Under the pieces are notes generated by a model. It did not search any database and was not told where the DNA came from. It was given only the letters and a program-made list of their open reading frames with translations. Below are positions 1 through 7,288 of a DNA stretch of 48,963 nt, one piece after another. The translations under genes and the position numbers were made by a program. How positions within the stretch are numbered: position 1 is the first letter of the stretch; every line of letters starts with the position of its first letter. Origin of the DNA: Nocardiopsis ganjiahuensis DSM 45031 (GTDB lineage Bacteria > Actinomycetota > Actinomycetes > Streptosporangiales > Streptosporangiaceae); NCBI RefSeq assembly GCF_000341085.1, contig NZ_ANBA01000037.1:1-48963 (forward strand). The letters are read 5' to 3'.

Positions 1-1
1 C

Positions 2-178
2 CGTGGCACCCACTTCACCGGCGGGGAGGTGTCCTTCCACCAGGCCGGGTTCTCTGGCGGGGAAGTGTCCTTCAGTGCAGCCCTAGGCAAGTGTCCACCC
101 AGACTGCTCGAAGCAATCGCGCGCGGAGAACCAGGGGTGGTGGTGTTGCCCCACCAGTGGCAGCTGTCAAAACGATGA
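2..178 (+). CDS. F-x-G-G repeat protein, C-terminal fragment (cut by window edge)
   Basis: Frame 2 is open from the window edge to the TGA at 176-178 (58 residues). It begins inside a 12-residue repeat (HFTGGEVSF, GFSGGEVSF) and ends with a 34-residue non-repetitive tail. The same repeat is found in the complete gene at 11928-13505 and in the gene that runs off the other edge at 48024. I infer that this is the 3' end of the latter, because the transposon ends at 41795 and 1717 require the window edges to be neighbours. The direct joint is one base out of frame, so repeat units are probably missing between the edges. The repeats should fold as a beta-helix; no catalytic motif is visible. Confidence 0.6.
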   Translation, partial: RGTHFTGGEVSFHQAGFSGGEVSFSAALGKCPPRLLEAIARGEPGVVVLPHQWQLSKR

Positions 179-217
179 ACAGGAAGACCCAGACGCATCT
201 GCTGATGCACCTAATCT

Positions 218-264
218 CTGACATCTCGTGGCCGCGCCTACTGTCATCTTCGCGTCCGTCAACA
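218..264 (-). repeat. Internal copy of the transposon right end
   Basis: 47 bp closely resembling 1670-1717. Read on the minus strand it starts TGTTGACGGACGCGAAGATG and contains two transposase-type sites, one of them a base shorter than in the outer copy. The flanking bases 265-269 (GGTGC) do not match the left-end flank, so this is probably not the terminus used in the last transposition. With the outer copy it brackets the FAD monooxygenase gene as direct repeats. Confidence 0.75.
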
Positions 265-447
265 GGTGCGGCGCCGGGCCGAACCCCAACAGCGCGGCCA
301 CTGCCCGGCGTCCTTCTCGCCAGGGAGCGCGTTAGCCGACCGGTGGGGTCCACAATGGCCGATCAGTCGATGTGCCGCCTGAGATGTCGACCGCGCACTG
401 GGTAGGGAACCGCTCCGGTCCGAACCTCACCCGGAAGGCAGGGGCGA

Positions 448-1614
448 ATGGTCGACGTGCTGGTCATCGGTAGCGGAATCGCAGGTACCGCCGCAGCTCT
501 CGCGCTGCACAAGGCGGGCGCGTGGGTCTCGGTCTACGAGGCGCACCCTGACAGCGGGGCCGATATCGGCGCCTTCCTGACCCTGGCCGGCAACGGGATG
601 ACGGCCCTGGCGCAGTTCGGCGCGGACAAGGAGGTCACCCGGCACGGCTTCCGCCTGACCGCGATGCGCCTCACCGATGGCAGCGGAGCGGAGATCGCCA
701 CGTCCCCGCTCGGCCGGGCCGAGGACCCGCTCAGCCGGTACCGCTGCATGCGCCGCGCCGCACTGTGCCGCGCACTGCGGTCGGAGGCCCGGCGCCGGGG
801 GATCGAGGTGCGGCACGGCAGGCGGCTCGCCTCCGCCGTGGAGACGGCGGGCGGTGTCGCGGCGACCTTCTCCGACGGGGAGACCGTCGAAGGCGACCTC
901 CTCGTCGGCGCCGACGGCCTGGGATCCGTCGTCCGGCCGCTCATCGACCCCGGTTCGGTGCCGCGCCGCTACGCCGGGCAGAACATCTTCTACGGGTACT
1001 CCACCCGCGCCGATCCGCCCCACACCTCCGAGCGCATCGAGATGATCCGCGGCAGTGCGTCGTCCTTCGGCTACGCGGTCTCACCCGAGGGCGAGACCTC
1101 CTGGTTCGCCCGCCTGCCCGGGGATGAGTTGCCGACCACCGAGATCAACGGGGTCCCTCCCGAGCACTGGCGCCGGCACCTGCTCGATGCCCTGCGAGCC
1201 GACACCACCCCTGCCGCCGACATCGTCGCCGCGACGGACGGTCCTGCCATGGTGACCAACGCCTACGACCTGCCGGTCGGCGGTACCTGGCACACCCGCA
1301 GGATGCTGGTCATCGGCGACGCGGCCCACGCCGCCTCGCCGGCCACCGGCCAGGGCGCGTCCATGGCGCTGGAGGACGCGGTGGTGCTGGCGAAGGCCCT
1401 GCGCGACACGGACAGCATCGCCGCGGCGCTCAGCGCCTACGACCGGCTGCGCCGGGTGCTCGTCGAAGGCAACACCCAGCGGAGCGCCGAGATGACCCGG
1501 GGCACGGCTCACCGCGGCCGCGTCACACCGCCGAACGGATCCGCCCTCAAGGGAGACCAGCACCTTGACCGCCACATGGCCTGGCACGACCGCCTCCCCG
1601 TAGCGGACACCTGA
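448..1614 (+). CDS. FAD-dependent monooxygenase (aromatic hydroxylase class)
   Basis: 388 residues, the usual length for class A flavoprotein monooxygenases (PHBH/TetX-like). The N-terminal Rossmann motif is VIGSGIAG (residues 6-13). The DG motif is VGADGLGS (about 151-158). The GD motif GDAAHAASPATGQG (about 290-303) binds the FAD ribityl chain. Such enzymes use NAD(P)H and O2 to hydroxylate small substrates, including some antibiotics; the substrate cannot be read from the sequence. ATG 448 follows a GGAAGG-type ribosome site. The gene stands alone between two direct copies of the transposon right end, so it looks like acquired cargo. Confidence 0.85.
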   Translation: MVDVLVIGSGIAGTAAALALHKAGAWVSVYEAHPDSGADIGAFLTLAGNGMTALAQFGADKEVTRHGFRLTAMRLTDGSGAEIATSPLGRAEDPLSRYRCMRRAALCRALRSEARRRGIEVRHGRRLASAVETAGGVAATFSDGETVEGDLLVGADGLGSVVRPLIDPGSVPRRYAGQNIFYGYSTRADPPHTSERIEMIRGSASSFGYAVSPEGETSWFARLPGDELPTTEINGVPPEHWRRHLLDALRADTTPAADIVAATDGPAMVTNAYDLPVGGTWHTRRMLVIGDAAHAASPATGQGASMALEDAVVLAKALRDTDSIAAALSAYDRLRRVLVEGNTQRSAEMTRGTAHRGRVTPPNGSALKGDQHLDRHMAWHDRLPVADT

Positions 1615-1669
1615 CGGCCGGGCGCTGCCATCACGCTCGTGCGTTCTCGGGACGCGGGGTCGGAGATCA

Positions 1670-1717
1670 CTGACATCCCCGTGGCCGCAAGCACTGTCAT
1701 CTTCGCGGCCGTCAACA
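1670..1717 (-). repeat. Transposon right end with two transposase-binding-type sites
   Basis: Two 18-bp sites on the minus strand: CGGCCGCGAAGATGACAG (1694-1711) and CGGCCACGGGGATGTCAG (1670-1687), 24 bp apart. The second is identical to a left-end site at 41849-41866; the first differs by one base from 41801-41818. The terminus is 5'-TGTTGACGGC at 1717. The adjoining GCGGC (1718-1722) repeats the left flank. Confidence 0.85.
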
Positions 1718-1907
1718 GCGGCCCTCTGTCTGGGGCGGATCGCGGTGCACCCTGCCCGCGTCCCCGGACGCGCAGGGGCCGGGGTGGTCAGCGGGCAGGG
1801 CACACCGCCTCGATGTCGGGGCGAGCGTCTGCACGGAGGCGTGGAAGAGGTGTTCGGCCGGGGATCACTGCGTAGTGCCTCGGTGTGATTCATCAGTGAC
1901 GTAATGG

Positions 1908-2004
1908 GGTGCAAGAGGTTGCGCTGGGGGCCTCGGAAAGTGTCAGGGGTGCAGGGAGTTGCGCATCGGTGCTGGAAGGGGGAGGTGGCGCAACTCCTTG
2001 CGCC
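1908..2004. repeat. Three 17-bp sites at exact 40-bp spacing
   Basis: GGTGCAAGAGGTTGCGC (1908-1924), GGTGCAGGGAGTTGCGC (1948-1964) and, inverted, GGCGCAAGGAGTTGCGC (1988-2004). Starts are exactly 40 bp apart, close to four helical turns, so a protein could contact all three on one face. The stretch 1723-2116 holds no convincing gene. Possible roles are an operator for the gene at 2117, a plasmid partition or transfer site, or an accessory replication site. Confidence 0.6.
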
Positions 2005-2116
2005 TGGGTTTTGGGGAGCTGCAGGAAGACCACCGCGGGGTCTAGCGCCAGGTCTAGTGCGGGGTCAACCTCGAAACCGCCCCCCAGACGGCCCCCAGGC
2101 TCGACAGACTGGCCTC

Positions 2117-2326
2117 ATGCACCCAGAGGATGAACAGCACCAGCAGGACGCGGGCTCCACCCCGCAGCCGCGGGGGCGCGGCGGGCTGGAGGCCGCGATC
2201 CGGGGCGCCTTGACCCGGCCGGTGTCGGGCGCTGCTGCGCACTGGGGTGGGCCCCGGCCGCAACGCCCCGTCGAACCCGTGGATGTTGCCGGAGGGCCGG
2301 CGCCCGGACGCCTCCCCCCGACCTGA
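2117..2326 (+). CDS. Small hypothetical protein
   Basis: 69 residues from ATG 2117, rich in Gly, Pro and Arg (GGLEAAIRGALTRP in the middle). No family recognised. It starts about 110 bp after the last of the 40-bp-spaced sites and is closed by the hairpin at 2339-2361, which makes a small transcription unit likely. There is no clear Shine-Dalgarno sequence, so the start is uncertain. Confidence 0.4.
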   Translation: MHPEDEQHQQDAGSTPQPRGRGGLEAAIRGALTRPVSGAAAHWGGPRPQRPVEPVDVAGGPAPGRLPPT

Positions 2327-2338
2327 CACACGAATACC

Positions 2339-2361
2339 CCCGGCAACTACTGGTTGCCGGG
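2339..2361 (+). terminator. Hairpin with GCAAC-N5-GTTGC core (copy 1)
   Basis: CCCGGCAAC, five-base loop TACTG, then GTTGCCGGG. No T-run follows. It lies just after the stop at 2326. One of seven hairpins in the window sharing this core; the preceding bases (GACACACGAATACCCC) are nearly the same as those before copy 2. Confidence 0.6.
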
Positions 2362-2387
2362 AGCGGAAGAACGGCAAGGAGGCTGTG

Positions 2388-2660
2388 GTGGCACAGCGCA
2401 GAGGCGGTCTGGGGCCGCGCGGCGGGCAGTGGGTCGCAGCGGCGGCCGCGACCCACGTGCACGACGCGGAAGTCGTCGACGACGAGCGCCTCGCTGTTCC
2501 GGCCGGGACCCCCGCCCTGCTCTCGCGGGAGGAGGCCGAGGACGTCCTGGAGGTCCTGGACGCTGTCGCCGCGGCGACCCAGGCCGGGCCGGGACGCGCC
2601 CGCTGCGAGGAACTCGCACTGGTGCTCCGCCAGCGGCTCCGTGGGCACCCCGGGTCCTGA
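2388..2660 (+). CDS. Small hypothetical protein
   Basis: 90 residues. GTG 2388 has AAGGAGG six bases upstream; GTG 2385 in the same frame is too close to it. The C-terminal half (SREEAEDVLEVLDAV onward) looks like an amphipathic helical domain. No known family is recognised. It is bounded by two related hairpins and ends at a canonical terminator, so it is probably monocistronic. Confidence 0.55.
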   Translation: MAQRRGGLGPRGGQWVAAAAATHVHDAEVVDDERLAVPAGTPALLSREEAEDVLEVLDAVAAATQAGPGRARCEELALVLRQRLRGHPGS

Positions 2661-2675
2661 CCCCGGACACACGAA

Positions 2676-2704
2676 CACCCCGGCAACCTTTGGTTGCCGG
2701 GGTG
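2676..2704 (+). terminator. Rho-independent terminator with GCAAC core (copy 2)
   Basis: CACCCCGGCAACC, loop TTT, GGTTGCCGGGGTG, then TTTTTG. It has a 13-bp perfect stem and a T-run directly after the gene that stops at 2660. Confidence 0.9.
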
Positions 2705-2793
2705 TTTTTGTCACGCGGATGGCCAGTGACGTCACGTGACTCACCGCCCTCCGGTGGCGGCGAGTAGGTCAGCGAGGAGTTCTCTCCTTTAGA

Positions 2794-2820
2794 TGCACGT
2801 GCAGATGCACATGCATATGC
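2794..2820. promoter_or_regulatory. Cluster of TGCA palindromes
   Basis: TGCACGTGCA (perfect, 2794-2803), followed by TGCACATGCATATGC (2806-2820), just beyond the 3' end of the gene at 2840-3784. AT-rich compared with the surroundings. Function unknown; a protein-binding site is possible. Confidence 0.25.
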
Positions 2821-2839
2821 TTGTGAGATGAGTTTGAGG

Positions 2840-3784
2840 TCAGGAGAACGGGGGGTTGGGGCCGGAGGGAGCCTTGGCGGGCTCGATGATCTCGGCCGGG
2901 TGGGCGCGAGGGCTGGGCAGGTAGACGACGCGAGACGTCTCCTCGAAGGAGACGGGTCCCAGATCCGGGAGGGGTTCGGCCTCAGGAACGTCGTCGATCA
3001 GTGCAAGGTCGTGATCGAACTCGTCGAGCCGGTCGAAGGTCTCGCGCTGGGCCCTGCTGATCTCGATCTCGGTGTCGGTCTTGCGCATCGACAACTGGTG
3101 GAGGGTGTCCTGGAGGGTGTGGTGTTGGGACTTCAACCGCCGGAGTTGTTGCCTGAGTTCCTCGATTTCGGCCTCCCGCTGCTCAGCCGCCAACCGTGCT
3201 TTGGACTCGTGTTGGCGTGCCTCTTCACGGGCCTGGCGCAGGATCTGCTCGGCCTCGCTTCGCGCTCGCCAGATCATTTCCGAGCCCTCTTTGCTCGCCT
3301 TCTCCCTGGCCTCGTCCACACGGTGGCGGGTCGTCCCCACCCCGCCCAAAGCCGTGCGCAGCAGTGTCTCCAGGTTTTCCACCCGTACCTCTGGGCTCAC
3401 ATCGCGGATCACCCGACTGCGGCTCGGCATCGAGGTCGTGTTGGTGTGGGGGCAGGTCTCCACGGGCAGAGGCATGTCCTCGCTGGCCTTCTTCCACAGC
3501 TGGATGAAGCGCCCTGTCTCCTCACCCAGGTCCCGGGGTGGTTGCGCCAAGGGGACGAGGGCCTGGATGAAGGCGGTCATGGTGGCCCGGTCGGGGAGTC
3601 GCGGTTCGGTGACCACCTTGTGCAGGGTCGCCCGGGAGATGGTGTCCGGGCCGCGGCCTCGGTTGACCTCCTTGGTGACGTTGGACACCGAGAGCTTCCC
3701 CGAGTCCACGTGTAGTTGGTAGAGCTCGTCTTTGAGCGTGGCCAAAGGGCCCTTAATTCCCTGTGGCCGCTTCCAAGAGGGCAC
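2840..3784 (-). CDS. HTH-like N-terminal domain plus long coiled coil
   Basis: 314 residues from GTG 3784 (AAGGA upstream). Residues 1-100 (WKRP...GPL, LHKVVTEPRLP, LW) closely parallel the N-terminus of the HTH-Sel1 protein at 14753-16540, so both share one small helical domain resembling an actinomycete XRE-type head. Residues about 150-260 are charged heptad-like helix rich in Glu, Arg and Gln: a coiled coil. The tail is Pro-rich. I infer a DNA-binding or scaffold protein that dimerises through the coil. It is transcribed alone, towards the terminator at 2676. Confidence 0.75.
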   Translation of the reverse strand: MPSWKRPQGIKGPLATLKDELYQLHVDSGKLSVSNVTKEVNRGRGPDTISRATLHKVVTEPRLPDRATMTAFIQALVPLAQPPRDLGEETGRFIQLWKKASEDMPLPVETCPHTNTTSMPSRSRVIRDVSPEVRVENLETLLRTALGGVGTTRHRVDEAREKASKEGSEMIWRARSEAEQILRQAREEARQHESKARLAAEQREAEIEELRQQLRRLKSQHHTLQDTLHQLSMRKTDTEIEISRAQRETFDRLDEFDHDLALIDDVPEAEPLPDLGPVSFEETSRVVYLPSPRAHPAEIIEPAKAPSGPNPPFS

Positions 3785-3824
3785 GGCATTCCTTGTCTAG
3801 ATCCGTCTACTTCCCCGCATCTTA

Positions 3825-4157
3825 ATGGATCTCGGGCCGTCTTTTTTCGTCTCCAGCCGGGAAACCCTGCGGTTAAGGGCTTTCCTGGCCACTATCGTGC
3901 TTAGCAGGGAGTGGGACCGGGCACTCAGGCACACCCACATATCGGGACAAAAAGTGCATGCGGAACGCCATGGGGCATGGGAGAAGGTGGAGCTGGCGAC
4001 CACCGAACCCGCCTTTTGCGTGGTCATGCCGGTGCCTGAAGGCCACATCCGGTCAGTCGTTGCTGCCAGGGCGGCAGTCACCCCTTCGCCCCCGGTCATG
4101 CCGAGGGGCGCCTCTGACCGAAACCCACGACCGTTACCTCACGGTCGGGAAAGATAA
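3825..4157 (+). CDS. Doubtful ORF in a gene-poor stretch
   Basis: A 110-residue open frame (segment EPAFCVVMPVPEGHIRSVV) with moderate coding bias but no ribosome site before ATG 3825. The reverse strand also has a long open frame. The rest of 3785-4241 shows nothing I can name; it should contain the promoter for the minus-strand gene that starts at 3784. Confidence 0.25.
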   Translation: MDLGPSFFVSSRETLRLRAFLATIVLSREWDRALRHTHISGQKVHAERHGAWEKVELATTEPAFCVVMPVPEGHIRSVVAARAAVTPSPPVMPRGASDRNPRPLPHGRER

Positions 4158-4241
4158 TTCAAGCTCGAATGAATATGTCAATTGCTCTGACAACTACCGG
4201 AAAACCGGGAGAATCCCAAGATTGGGGTGAAGGAAACAAAA

Positions 4242-4287
4242 AACGACCGGCCTTCGGAGATGTGGAGATCGGAGAAGGCCGGTCGTT
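4242..4287 (-). terminator. Strong hairpin; terminator on the minus strand
   Basis: Perfect 14-bp arms AACGACCGGCCTTC and GAAGGCCGGTCGTT with an 18-nt loop. On the minus strand the stem runs into TTTTTTGTTTCC, a typical U-tract. No convincing minus-strand gene lies upstream, so it may end a short antisense RNA that starts near 4310-4390. Confidence 0.6.
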
Positions 4288-4299
4288 CGCCTCAAAAAA

Positions 4300-4350
4300 G
4301 AGGAACTTCCTCACTGTCAATGTTGGCTCAGCGTGGAAGCGCCTTACTGT
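4300..4350 (+). promoter_or_regulatory. Palindrome and possible promoter
   Basis: The perfect palindrome GAGGAACTTCCTC (4300-4312) is followed by a possible promoter: TTGGCT (4323-4328), 16 bp, TACTGT (4345-4350). It lies upstream of the small membrane protein at 4384. Confidence 0.35.
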
Positions 4351-4383
4351 ACCAAACCCGCGCGTACAGGAGGTGCGGGTTCG

Positions 4384-4626
4384 GTGAACGCTCCTGTGGG
4401 CATTGACCTGCGCCTCTACCTGGCCTTCCTCACAGCCTGCCTCAGCGGAATCGGTGCCGGTCTCCTTTGGTACTTGGGTGGAGACAATCCGTATCACGCT
4501 GTGATCAAAGGTGTCTTCGCGGGCGGCGCGGTATTCACGGCCGTCCTCTTCCTCCTGAGGTCTGGTGCCCGCCATGACTGTGGCCCCCACCCTGGTCAAG
4601 GTGAGAGTCAGGAGGGAGCTGATTAA
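4384..4626 (+). CDS. Small two-helix membrane protein
   Basis: 80 residues. GTG 4384 has AGGAGG at a normal distance upstream (about 4370). Two hydrophobic segments are visible: LYLAFLTACLSGIGAGLLWY and, after NPYHAVIK, GVFAGGAVFTAVLFLL. A short charged tail follows. No family recognised; the layout suits a small inner-membrane protein of plasmid or phage origin. Confidence 0.6.
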   Translation: MNAPVGIDLRLYLAFLTACLSGIGAGLLWYLGGDNPYHAVIKGVFAGGAVFTAVLFLLRSGARHDCGPHPGQGESQEGAD

Positions 4627-4809
4627 GCCGATGCTCTGAGTTCCTAGTGGTGGGGAGGGGGCAGGACCCCCTCCCCACCACCCAGGGAACAGGATTTTTC
4701 GACGTCAAAGAACCTGGAGCATGTGATTTCGGACGGTCAAGAAGTGCCCCTAGCGGCTGTCAGGCGAATCCGCCCACTGGCCGCGCCCGGCCGTGGCAGG
4801 CTCGGTTCC

Positions 4810-5346
4810 ATGAGCGAGACCACCTCCTCCACGGCCCCGACCGTGCGCCTGATCGGCGGGCCGCCCGACTGGGACGGCCAGGTGCTGACCCACGTCACCG
4901 AAGCAGAGCTCGCAGGGCCCCGCGCCGCCTTGGGCGGCTACCTGGTCAGCTCCTGCGTCCCCGCCGGCCACCCCGACCCCGGGGCTCGCGCGGCCTACGA
5001 ACCTGGCAACGAGCCGCTCTCCCCGGGGTTGTGGTTCTTCCAGGGGTGGGTGCCCTACTGGTCGCAGGCCTCTGATGAGCGCCGTGGTGAGCACCACGAG
5101 CTGGTGGGCGTGGAGAGCGACGCCGACTACCTCCCGGTGGCCTGGGTGGACGATGACGGAGCCCGTCACCAGATCGACCGGATCCTCGTACACCGGCCCG
5201 CGACCGGCGAGGACGACCTGGCGCCGGATGCCTGGCACGTGCGCAGCGGCGAGCGGGACTGGGAGCTGCTGTACGAGTTCCCCGACCACTGGAGGGCCGC
5301 GCCGCTGCCCGCCATCGAGGACCAGGAGCACGACGGCCTCGGTTGA
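4810..5346 (+). CDS. Hypothetical protein with RLxGGPxxWDG / FQGWVP domain
   Basis: 178 residues from ATG 4810. The N-terminal half contains VRLIGGPPDWDG (about 13-24) and, later, YEPG and FFQGWVPYW. The same ordered motifs occur in the C-terminal part of the protein at 17588-18190 (VRLTGGPAEWDG, YAPD, FQGWVPS), so the two share a domain of about 75 residues. The C-terminal half is Asp/Trp-rich. Function unknown. A hairpin with the GCAAC core closes the gene. Confidence 0.7.
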   Translation: MSETTSSTAPTVRLIGGPPDWDGQVLTHVTEAELAGPRAALGGYLVSSCVPAGHPDPGARAAYEPGNEPLSPGLWFFQGWVPYWSQASDERRGEHHELVGVESDADYLPVAWVDDDGARHQIDRILVHRPATGEDDLAPDAWHVRSGERDWELLYEFPDHWRAAPLPAIEDQEHDGLG

Positions 5347-5361
5347 GTCCGGCCACAAGAA

Positions 5362-5390
5362 CGGGTGTGCAACCACTGGTTGCATACCCG
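5362..5390 (+). terminator. Hairpin with GCAAC-N5-GTTGC core (copy 3)
   Basis: CGGGTGTGCAACCA and TGGTTGCATACCCG form a 14-bp stem with one G-U pair, 15 bp after the stop at 5346. No T-run. The following 5391-5666 shows no gene I can support. Confidence 0.65.
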
Positions 5391-5666
5391 GCCCCTGGTG
5401 GTGCTGGGGGAGCCGGCTGGAATCATGAGGCCTTGAGCGAACGTCACTTCGGGCATCGACGACATCCCTGCCGGGTGGGTCAAGGCCGAAAGCACATAGG
5501 GAAGCTGCTGGTTCACCGGACCATTCAGGGCGCGGATCTTGACGGCGTAGAGATCCCAGAAGTTCTCTACCGCACCAGGGCCCTTAGTAAGGGTTGCTCC
5601 CTCCCCGGGCCGGGAACGTGTCGAAGCGGTGCGTGCAGCCACCCCCAGACCACGAACGGAGCCGCC

Positions 5667-6200
5667 GTGGGCCTCTTCGATCGACGCCCCACCCCCGAGC
5701 AGCAACTCGCCCTCCAAGAAGAACAACGCCGCCGGGCCGCTGAGAACCAGGTCCTCATCGACCGTCGTGAACAGCAAGTGCAAGCACGCCGGATCCGCCA
5801 GGTCCGGGTCACTGCGGTCGACGTCCCGGAGATCAAGAGCATCTGCCTGTCGGCCCTGCACGCCATGGACTCCTCTCTGCTGTCGCTCGAGAAGGTTCAG
5901 ATCAGCGAGGCCAAGCTGACCCGCGGAGGGGTGGTCATCCGCGGGTTCCTCCACAGCCACGCCATCGACCACAGCACCAAGGCACCTGCGGCAATGCGTT
6001 CGGCCTTGGAGAACCTCGGATTCGTCGTGGACAAGAACTTCGGAACGGACGGCGTGATCGTCACCGGCTGGGACCCCCTCCACTACGAGGGGGACCAGCT
6101 CACCGCCGGGCGGGTGAAAGTCCGCGTGACCGAGCTACAGGAGGTCCATGAGGACCTGCTAGAGCTGGAAGCCTCCCAGGTCGATGTCCACGATGTCTGA
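5667..6200 (+). CDS. Hypothetical protein with basic coiled-coil N-terminus
   Basis: 177 residues. GTG 5667 has GGAG five bases upstream, and the protein opens GLFDRRPTPEQQLALQEEQR. Residues 10-45 form a charged helix rich in Gln, Glu and Arg. The rest is a mixed alpha/beta domain (GGVVIRGFLHSHAIDHSTKA, then GVIVTGWDPLHYEGD). No family recognised. It ends about 125 bp from the convergent parB gene. Confidence 0.65.
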   Translation: MGLFDRRPTPEQQLALQEEQRRRAAENQVLIDRREQQVQARRIRQVRVTAVDVPEIKSICLSALHAMDSSLLSLEKVQISEAKLTRGGVVIRGFLHSHAIDHSTKAPAAMRSALENLGFVVDKNFGTDGVIVTGWDPLHYEGDQLTAGRVKVRVTELQEVHEDLLELEASQVDVHDV

Positions 6201-6325
6201 AGTGGCTCCAGCACCCGGCCGAGGCCAGCTACTCGACCCGGCGCCCTGGGCACGGTGCTCCACTGACCGGGCCACCATTGACGACGTGATGCGGACCTCC
6301 TGAGGGCAGCCGTTGCCCTTCCTCG

Positions 6326-7288
6326 TCACAGGTGTTTCAGGAAGGCATGGGCGAAGCGCTGGAGTTCCTTTGGCCCGAGTCCGGAGGCCAGCTCCTTGTA
6401 GACCTGGTCGGCCAGTACCTCTGGCTCATCCCAGGACAGGTCCAAGGTCAGTTGCTCTGGACGCGAGGAGGCGCGCTTCTTACCCGTGGGCTCAGACTTC
6501 TGTGGGGCCGGTGAAGGCTTCTGCGGCGGTACGGACTCTGGAGAAGGGCCATCCTGGGGGGCGGAGCGCTCGGGTTTTACGCGGTAAAATTCCTCCTGCT
6601 GTTCCCGGTGCGCGGGCAGTTGCTCCTCGAGGGGAAGCTTGCCCAGCTCGCGGGCCTGGGCCAGCTTCAACGCTCCCCCCTTAAGCGCCTGCTGTAGGTC
6701 CGGGTGCAGGTCCAGCAGGATGAGGCGCTGGGTGATCCACCCGTTGGACTTGCCCAGCAGTGCGGCCGCCTGCGACCGGTTCAGGCCGTGACCCAGGAGC
6801 TTGTTGATCTCCCGGGCCTCCTCCAAGGGGTGCAGGTCCTGGCGGTGGATATTCTCGGCCAGCACTGCCGCCCGCAGCGCGATCTCGCTCTCGTCCTCCT
6901 CCCCGCGGGGCGTGCGCACGTGTACCGCGACGGTCTCCAACCTGGCCTGCCGTGCAGCGGTCAGGCGGCGGTTGCCATTGACCACGACGAAGACCGCCTC
7001 GCCCACCGCAGCCTCGTGCTCAGGATGCACCTGGAGATAGGCGTGTCGGGGGATGACGTGCAGAGGCTGCAGCAGCCCGTGCTCCTTCAAGCTGTGTGCG
7101 AGCTCGTCCAGTTCCCCCAGGGACTCGCGCGGATTCTCAGGGTTGCCCACCAACTGCTCCAGCGGCACCCGGGCCGGATCCGCGGGGGCCTCGCCGGCGG
7201 CTTGGGAGATGAGTTGGCGGCGCGCGCTGGTGGCGCGCCCGGCGGCACCGAAGGAGGCCGAGCGGCCCAACTTGTCGGCCTTGCTCAC
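6326..7288 (-). CDS. parB: ParB-type centromere-binding protein
   Basis: 320 residues. The GTG at 7288 overlaps the parA stop as GTGA. ParB/Spo0J hallmarks appear in order: NPENPRESLGELDELAHSLKEHGLLQPLHV, the nucleotide-binding ENIHRQDLHPLEEA (GERRxR-type region VVNGNRRLTAARQA before it), and an HTH (LNRSQAAALLGKSNGWITQR). The C-terminus is Pro/Lys-rich and ends in a short helical part. ParB binds parS, forms a CTP-dependent clamp and stimulates ParA. Identical 15-bp palindromes lie inside this gene and upstream of parA. Confidence 0.93.
   Translation of the reverse strand: MSKADKLGRSASFGAAGRATSARRQLISQAAGEAPADPARVPLEQLVGNPENPRESLGELDELAHSLKEHGLLQPLHVIPRHAYLQVHPEHEAAVGEAVFVVVNGNRRLTAARQARLETVAVHVRTPRGEEDESEIALRAAVLAENIHRQDLHPLEEAREINKLLGHGLNRSQAAALLGKSNGWITQRLILLDLHPDLQQALKGGALKLAQARELGKLPLEEQLPAHREQQEEFYRVKPERSAPQDGPSPESVPPQKPSPAPQKSEPTGKKRASSRPEQLTLDLSWDEPEVLADQVYKELASGLGPKELQRFAHAFLKHL
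6575..6589. promoter_or_regulatory. parS-like palindrome inside parB
   Basis: TTTTACGCGGTAAAA: 6-bp perfect arms around GCG. It is the exact reverse complement of the site at 8505-8519. A 15-bp AT-flanked palindrome inside a GC-rich gene and again upstream of the operon is the expected form of a ParB centromere. Confidence 0.65.

Larger units (their letters stand above)
1..1717. mobile_element. TniA/TniB transposon, right part
   Basis: Right part of the element that starts at 41795. It holds the 3' end of the repeat-protein gene, an internal copy of the right end (218-264), the FAD monooxygenase gene and the outer right end (1670-1717). The five bases after the outer end (1718-1722, GCGGC) equal the five bases before the left end (41790-41794). 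A 5-bp target duplication is usual for the Tn5053/Tn402 and Tn7 families. Membership across the window edge is inference from the ends and the duplication. Confidence 0.7.

Noticed and set aside
1..178. Simple direct circular joint of the window edges
   Set aside because: Joining 48963 to 1 breaks the reading frame by one base and spoils the 12-residue phase, so at least some sequence is missing even if the molecule is circular.
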